Notes under the pieces: generated by a model
Seen by the model: only the letters and a program-made list of their open reading frames with translations
What the model was told of the DNA's origin: nothing
Database searches by the model: none
Translations under genes and position numbers: made by a program
Shown here: positions 6,646-10,534 of the stretch, piece by piece
Numbering within the stretch: position 1 is the stretch's first letter
How the letters are laid out: every line of letters starts with the position of its first letter
From: CAZHOV01 sp964534315
GTDB lineage: Bacteria; Bacteroidota; Bacteroidia; Chitinophagales; Saprospiraceae
Direction: 5' to 3'
Length of the DNA: 10,534 nt
NCBI GenBank assembly: GCA_964534315.1
Contig: CAZHOV010000191.1
Location: forward strand, 1 to 10,534

Positions 6646-8109
6646 ATGCGCATACTAATCACCGGAGCAACCGGCTATATCGGAAAAAGAATAATCCCTG
6701 TTCTACTGGAAGACGGGCACGAAATTATTGCCTGTGTCCGGGATAGAAGCCGGTTTGAAACAGAGTATGACTCTTCAGCTATCGAGATTGTAGAAGCCGA
6801 TTTGGTGGAGCAAGAAAATTGGGAAGGTTTTCCGATGGATTTTGATATTGCCTTTTACCTCATTCACTCTATGTCTGCTGCTATAGGGGATTTCGAAGAT
6901 ATGGAAGAACAGGCAGCAAAAAACTTTAACACCTGGTTGGATCAGTCTAGTGCCAAGCAGGTTATCTACCTGTCTGGACTGGTAAATGCCGAGAAGCTAT
7001 CCAAGCATCTGGAATCAAGACTAAACGTGGAGCGTGTACTTAGACAGGGGAAAGTGCCCTTGACCACGCTGCGTGCCGGTATTATTGTCGGTTCTGGTAG
7101 TGCTTCATTTGAAATCATCCGGGATCTGGCAGAGAAACTACCGGTTATGGTAGCTCCCAAATGGGTGAATACCAAATGTCAACCTATTGGTATTCGAAAT
7201 ATCATTCAGTGTTTGACTGGGGTGATTGATCATCCGGAGTGTATCGGTGAGACTTTTGACGTTGGTGGGCCGGATGTACTGACCTATCGGGAGATGCTCT
7301 ATGGCTATGCCCGCGTCCGAAAGCTCAAGCGGTTTATCTTTACTGTTCCCGTGATGACGCCGAGGCTTTCATCTTACTGGTTGTACTTTGTTACATCAAC
7401 GACCTACGAGCTCGCCGTTAATCTGGTTAATAGCATGAAGGTGGATGCTGTAGTCCGAGAAAATCGGTTGCTTCCTCTGTTGGACATTGAGCCTATTCCG
7501 TATGAGAAGGCCGTTGAGATGGCCTTCGACAAAATTGAACAGCAACAAGTGGTATCTAGTTGGAAAGATAGCTACATTTCTAGTACCAATGTCAATACGC
7601 ATATCGATTATATTAAGGTGCCGGAATATGGTTGCTTTAAGGATAAGAAAAAGATTGAAATCGTCAATAATACCGAAGAGACGGTGCTGGAGAATATATG
7701 GTCGATTGGTGGAAACCGGGGCTGGTATTACGGCAGCTGGCTCTGGAAGACCAGGGGCTATCTGGATAAATTGGCCGGAGGGATAGGCCTGCGCAGGGGG
7801 CGCACCCATCCCAATCAGATTCACCCTGGTGATGCCCTGGACTTCTGGCGAGTGCTGGTGGCCAGCCGCGAAGCTAAGCGATTGTTACTTTATGCAGAAA
7901 TGAAACTTCCCGGTGATGCCTGGTTAGAATTCAAGATTACGAATGAAAACGGCAAGTCCTATCTCAACCAAACAGCTACCTTCCGCCCAAGTGGCGTGTT
8001 AGGCCGGATGTACTGGTTTGCTGTTCTTCCACTCCATATTTTTGTTTTCAATGGTATGATCCGGAAGTTGGAAAAATATAAAAAGCCCCAGGATGCGGTT
8101 GTGGTGTAA
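6646..8109 (+). CDS. Atypical SDR NAD(P)-binding protein with C-terminal DUF2867 (YbjT-like)
   Basis: This 487-residue protein has the architecture of E. coli YbjT. The Rossmann fold starts at residue 1 with the dinucleotide motif G7-A-T-G10-Y-I-G13, typical of atypical/extended SDRs, and continues to about residue 300 with YLSGLV (108-113) and FDVGGPDVLTYREM (204-217). The usual catalytic YxxxK is not evident; the region around SKHLESR (119-125) takes its place, so it may bind a nucleotide without acting as a classical dehydrogenase. Residues about 335-475 are a DUF2867 domain, recognised by GGNRGWYYGSWLW (355-367), GGIGLRRGR (378-386) and GDALDFWRV (395-403). Hydrophobic segments near 228-250 and 455-470 could contact a membrane. 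The substrate is unknown. A good promoter lies about 100 bases upstream and an octamer tract directly before the ATG. The gene appears to stand alone, since a 371-base repeat-filled gap follows. Confidence 0.9.
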   Translation: MRILITGATGYIGKRIIPVLLEDGHEIIACVRDRSRFETEYDSSAIEIVEADLVEQENWEGFPMDFDIAFYLIHSMSAAIGDFEDMEEQAAKNFNTWLDQSSAKQVIYLSGLVNAEKLSKHLESRLNVERVLRQGKVPLTTLRAGIIVGSGSASFEIIRDLAEKLPVMVAPKWVNTKCQPIGIRNIIQCLTGVIDHPECIGETFDVGGPDVLTYREMLYGYARVRKLKRFIFTVPVMTPRLSSYWLYFVTSTTYELAVNLVNSMKVDAVVRENRLLPLLDIEPIPYEKAVEMAFDKIEQQQVVSSWKDSYISSTNVNTHIDYIKVPEYGCFKDKKKIEIVNNTEETVLENIWSIGGNRGWYYGSWLWKTRGYLDKLAGGIGLRRGRTHPNQIHPGDALDFWRVLVASREAKRLLLYAEMKLPGDAWLEFKITNENGKSYLNQTATFRPSGVLGRMYWFAVLPLHIFVFNGMIRKLEKYKKPQDAVVV

Positions 8110-8122
8110 GGTGCGACTAGAC

Positions 8123-8154
8123 AACCAGACAACCAGAGGACCAGAGGACCAGAC
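8123..8154. repeat. Short octanucleotide tract at the left edge of the repeat-rich spacer
   Basis: Four consecutive 8-bp units, AACCAGAC, AACCAGAG, GACCAGAG, GACCAGAC, begin 13 bases after the stop codon of the SDR gene. The unit sequence differs from the other tracts in this window but the period is the same. Confidence 0.8.
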
Positions 8155-8160
8155 CATAGA

Positions 8161-8415
8161 TTGCTGGTTGGTACGTCCTCGTACCAACAAAAAAAGTTGC
8201 TGGTTGGTACGTCCTCGTACCAACAAAAAAAGTTGCTGGTTGGNNNNNNNNNNNNNNNNNNNNNNNNNNNNNNNNNNNNNNNNNNNNNNNNNNNNNNNNN
8301 NNNNNNNNNNNNNNNNNNNNNNNNNNNNNNNNNNNNNNNNNNNAAAAAAAGTTGCTGGTTGGTACGTCCTCGTACCAACAAAAAAAGTTGCTGGTTGGTA
8401 CGTCCTCGTACCAAC
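8161..8415. repeat. Array of perfect 36-bp hairpin-containing tandem repeats, interrupted by an assembly gap
   Basis: Full copies lie at 8161-8196, 8197-8232 and 8352-8387, with partial copies at 8233-8243, 8344-8351 and 8388-8415. All visible copies are identical. Each copy contains a 22-base hairpin, GTTGGTACG and CGTACCAAC around a TCCT loop, followed by AAAAAAAG and a short TTGCTG linker. The A-run follows the hairpin on the plus strand and a T-run precedes it on the minus strand, so neither strand has the layout of an intrinsic terminator. There are no unique spacers, so it is not CRISPR. The unit length is a multiple of three and no frame contains a stop, which explains the apparent long frames across it; I do not regard these as genes. 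Confidence 0.95.
8244..8343. other. 100-N scaffold gap inside the 36-bp repeat array
   Basis: Exactly 100 unknown bases join the two halves of the array, the conventional size for a gap of unknown length. The flanking sequence on both sides is the same 36-bp repeat, so the real array may be much longer and other sequence could lie inside. Confidence 0.95.
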
Positions 8416-8424
8416 CTAACTTCC

Positions 8425-8442
8425 GGGTGCCTCCAGGCACCC
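8425..8442. repeat. GC-rich palindrome at the right edge of the repeat array
   Basis: GGGTGCCT and AGGCACCC form a perfect 18-base inverted repeat (7 bp stem with a TCCA loop if folded). It starts 9 bases after the last 36-bp repeat fragment and lies 38 bases before the aspartyl protease start codon. No T-tract follows, so an intrinsic terminator is unlikely on the plus strand. It resembles the array hairpins in loop form (TCCA against TCCT) but not in stem sequence. Confidence 0.7.
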
Positions 8443-8480
8443 ATCAAACCACTAAAATCAATTAACTAACGTCCAAACTC

Positions 8481-9692
8481 ATGAAACGAAAAATTTATTG
8501 GTATTTCCTGTTCACTGCAATGTTGTTATCAGCCTGCTCGGCAAACAAATTCCGGAAACTGGTTCAGCGCGGAGAACTGGCCCCGGCATCTTTTTACGAA
8601 GTAATCCCTCTGGAAGAGCGGCTGGGGTTGTATTGCCTGGAAGTAGAACTCAAAGGAAAGCCCTATCGCTTTTTATTTGATACGGGAGCGCCCAACGTGA
8701 TCGACCAATCACTTGGTGAAGAATTGGGGCTTAAAAAGGTGGGTAGCAGAAACGTTAACGATTCGCAGAATAGGGTTGAAAAGTTGAGATTTCTGAAGTT
8801 GGGCCCGCTAAAGATCAACGACCTCGTTTTTACCGATATGATCGCCGTTGAAGTTGATCTGAAATCGGTCCCTATCTTGAAATGTCTGGAGATAGACGGT
8901 CTGATCGGTGCGAATTTAATGCGGAAAGCGTTTTGGGGATTCGATGCGACGGAGCAAAAATTAACGGTTGCTTCCGAACTGGAAAAGGTTCTTCCAAAAG
9001 GAGCATATCTGGAGGTGCCGTTCTGGGATAATGCGCAAGGAACGCCCAAAATTGAACTTTCGCTGAATGGCATTCCTTTCAAGGACATAAAGATCGATTA
9101 CGGTTCTACGGGAGGTCTCGATATTACTGAATCTGATTTCCGTGAACACTTTAATCTGGAAGAGGTTCGCTTGATTAATCGTTCTTTCGGTACATCGGGC
9201 ACCGGGATCTTTGGTTCTTCGACCGATACGATTGAATATGTTTTATTTGATTCCTTATTCATGGAAGGTTTTAAAACAGAGGGTCATGTTGTTAACGTAG
9301 AGAAGTTTGGATCGAATAAGGTGGGCATGCAATTTTTAAAGCACTACTACGTGGCGCTCGATTGGGTCAATAAAAAACTTTATGTTCAGCGAATTCAGGA
9401 TTCGGATAAAACCAGGAATCCCTCTTTTGGGTTTCGCATGGATCTTATCGAGGATAAACTTTTTATAACCAAGATCTATGAAAACAGCCCGGCGGCAAGG
9501 GCTGGTATTCAGTTGAACGATGAAATTCTGGAAATTGATCATCAGCGGCCTGTTCCTGTAGAAGAAGTGTTTTGTGATTTTATTATGGAATCATCAGATT
9601 CGGATGTTCACCTGAAATTGAAAAGAGGAGATGAATTATATGAAGTAGAATTAAAAAAAGAAGTATTATTGCCTTTGCCAAATTCAAGATAA
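8481..9692 (+). CDS. Bilobal retropepsin/pepsin-like aspartyl protease lipoprotein with C-terminal PDZ domain
   Basis: This 403-residue protein starts with a signal ending in LLSAC, giving a lipidated Cys19 and an extracytoplasmic location. Lobe one has the catalytic-type motif F66-D67-T68-G69-A70 and a downstream hydrophobic-glycine segment, DGLIGANLM (139-147). Lobe two repeats the layout: D206-Y207-G208 in IDYGSTGG (205-212), then VGMQFLKHYY (281-290) and LDWVNKKLYV (293-302). The two lobes look like an internal duplication, so both aspartates may meet in one active site as in pepsin, though the second motif is DYG rather than DTG/DSG. Residues about 318-395 form a PDZ-like domain (ENSPAARAGIQLNDEILEI, 334-352). 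The substrate is unknown. A small membrane protein and an ABC ATPase follow closely on the same strand, suggesting an operon. Confidence 0.88.
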   Translation: MKRKIYWYFLFTAMLLSACSANKFRKLVQRGELAPASFYEVIPLEERLGLYCLEVELKGKPYRFLFDTGAPNVIDQSLGEELGLKKVGSRNVNDSQNRVEKLRFLKLGPLKINDLVFTDMIAVEVDLKSVPILKCLEIDGLIGANLMRKAFWGFDATEQKLTVASELEKVLPKGAYLEVPFWDNAQGTPKIELSLNGIPFKDIKIDYGSTGGLDITESDFREHFNLEEVRLINRSFGTSGTGIFGSSTDTIEYVLFDSLFMEGFKTEGHVVNVEKFGSNKVGMQFLKHYYVALDWVNKKLYVQRIQDSDKTRNPSFGFRMDLIEDKLFITKIYENSPAARAGIQLNDEILEIDHQRPVPVEEVFCDFIMESSDSDVHLKLKRGDELYEVELKKEVLLPLPNSR

Positions 9693-9773
9693 TATGTATG
9701 CACTAAAGAGTTTATTGATCGTTATCGGCCGGCCAGTTTATTAAAAAGAAAAATTACGAGCTATTCTTTTTTT

Positions 9774-10058
9774 GTGAATGCTTATTTATTACCCTTCTAT
9801 TTACTATTCCTTTGGTTTCATTCGGGATACTGGTATTTGGTGTTGGTGGCCCTGCTTATTGTAGAGTTATCGCTTATATTTGCTGTTTTTTACAAATATT
9901 CCGTCTACCAGCCCTACCGGCATAAGGTAAATAACGGGTTGCCGGCCTCGCTTTTTGTTTTGGGGTTAATTATTCCCGTATTTTTACCCGTCTGTATTAT
10001 ATTGTTATTCTTTTTAGGTCGAAAAGCTTTTTCAAATTTAAGCTACTATTATGCTTAA
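9774..10058 (+). CDS. Small hydrophobic membrane protein, probable ABC exporter component; 5' end likely frameshifted
   Basis: Read from GTG at 9774 this is 94 residues with about three membrane helices (residues 3-15, 18-40 and 57-81). The GTG start is doubtful. It would cut the first helix short, and the same frame is open back to the protease stop at 9690-9692, reading KEFIDRYRPASLLKRK before the helix. An ATG at 9694, one base after that stop, reads MYALK in another frame; one extra A in the AAA run at 9705-9707 would join MYALK to EFIDRYRP and give a 121-residue protein. I therefore favour a start at 9694 with a one-base loss, real or a sequencing error. The stop overlaps the ABC ATPase start by 8 bases, so translation is probably coupled and the product is likely a permease or accessory subunit. 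I do not recognise the family. Confidence 0.7.
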   Translation: MNAYLLPFYLLFLWFHSGYWYLVLVALLIVELSLIFAVFYKYSVYQPYRHKVNNGLPASLFVLGLIIPVFLPVCIILLFFLGRKAFSNLSYYYA

Positions 10059-10534
10059 CGTAAGCCATCTCAGCTTTTTCTATGGAGAGAAACAGGTACT
10101 CCGGGATTTGAATCTGACAGGAACGCCCGGAGAGATCCATGGAATATTGGGGGTGAATGGAGCGGGAAAAACGACTTTTTTCAGATGTATATATGGCTTT
10201 CTTAAGCCTGCTTCGGGTTCCATGCTTTTTAATGATCAGCCCGTTCAGCAAACAGATATTGCTTTTTTAGAGACCGAGCATTTCTTTTATCCCTATATGA
10301 AGGGAAGAGAGTATTTGGAGATCATTGCCGGAACCAGGGTAGATGCCAACCGTTGGAATGCCCTATTTGAGCTGCCCCTGGAAAATTTTGTTGAAACCTA
10401 TTCTACCGGAATGAAGAAAAAGCTGGCTATTCTGGGGATGTTAATTATGGACCGGCCTATCCTGATCCTGGATGAACCCTTTAACACAAAGGAATACAAC
10501 CCTCGCCATCCCCCACCAACAAGCTACATCCCCC
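10051..10534 (+). CDS. ABC transporter ATP-binding protein, 3' truncated by the window end
   Basis: About 161 codons are present and the frame is open to the end. The ATPase core is clear: Walker A GVNGAGKT (34-41), an ABC signature in the variant form YSTGM (117-121), and Walker B ILILDEP (137-143). The Q-loop region reads FLETEHFFYPYM (72-83), with no obvious glutamine; this resembles ABC-2-type exporters of Bacteroidota. The D-loop and H-loop lie beyond the window. The ATG overlaps the end of the small membrane protein by 8 bases (10051-10058), indicating translational coupling and a shared transporter. From residue 146 (base 10486) the sequence becomes C-rich and no longer matches the expected continuation after DEPFN, which normally leads into a Gly/Asp-containing D-loop; this may be a contig-end error. 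Confidence 0.9.
   Translation, partial: MLNVSHLSFFYGEKQVLRDLNLTGTPGEIHGILGVNGAGKTTFFRCIYGFLKPASGSMLFNDQPVQQTDIAFLETEHFFYPYMKGREYLEIIAGTRVDANRWNALFELPLENFVETYSTGMKKKLAILGMLIMDRPILILDEPFNTKEYNPRHPPPTSYIP

Noticed and set aside
8161..8415. CRISPR array (36-bp unit with palindrome)
   Set aside because: Copies are directly adjacent with no unique spacers, and no cas gene is near.
8161..8415. Array of intrinsic terminators
   Set aside because: The homopolymer run is A after the hairpin on the plus strand and T before the hairpin on the minus strand, the wrong order for termination on either strand.
7959..8469. Frames on both strands running through the 36-bp array and the N gap
   Set aside because: They are open only because the 36-bp unit lacks stops in every frame; they include unknown bases and have no non-repeat domain.
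10486..10534. Faint resemblance of the reverse complement to a 16S rRNA segment (TAGCTTGTTGGTGGGG)
   Set aside because: Only about 16 bases match and the flanks do not continue as rRNA.

Overview
The window looks like a chromosomal contig from a member of the Bacteroidota, probably a Saprospiria/Lewinella-like or related environmental lineage. The evidence is a one-chain PurL of Bacteroidota type, three genes starting with short lipoprotein signals, almost no Shine-Dalgarno sequences, one promoter matching the Bacteroidota -7 consensus TAnnTTTG, and abundant short intergenic tandem repeats. The assignment is an inference; there is no rRNA or other marker in the window.

Layout. Bases 1-206 are an octanucleotide tandem tract. 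Bases 241-593 hold no convincing gene but contain an 82-base long hairpin (476-557) with a perfect DnaA-box-like 9-mer at its tip. Two plus-strand genes follow: a small coiled-coil lipoprotein (594-1079) and a lipoprotein of the vanadium-dependent haloperoxidase family with a complete active site (1122-2516). Converging on them is purL (2717-6427, minus), whose stop codon and last residues lie inside a second octanucleotide tract. A divergent intergenic region (6428-6645) carries a good Bacteroidota promoter and a third octanucleotide tract in front of a YbjT-like atypical SDR/DUF2867 protein (6646-8109).

Bases 8110-8480 are a repeat-packed spacer. It holds a fourth octanucleotide tract, an array of perfect 36-bp hairpin repeats broken by a 100-N scaffold gap, and a lone GC-rich palindrome. 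After it comes a compact plus-strand cluster: a bilobal aspartyl protease-PDZ lipoprotein (8481-9692), a small three-helix membrane protein (as read 9774-10058, probably beginning at 9694 with a one-base frameshift), and the start of an ABC transporter ATPase (10051 to the window end) that overlaps it by 8 bases. The last 49 bases no longer look like an ABC ATPase and may be a contig-end artefact.

How the genes relate. purL is a housekeeping purine gene with no evident link to its neighbours. The two lipoproteins at 594-2516 are likely co-transcribed and act in the periplasm or at the outer membrane. The protease, small membrane protein and ABC ATPase have operon-like spacing; the last two are probably parts of one ABC-2-type exporter whose remaining genes lie beyond the window. 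The strongest unexplained signals are the recurrent 8-bp repeat period at gene edges, the 36-bp hairpin array that is open in all six frames, and the long hairpin at 476-557.
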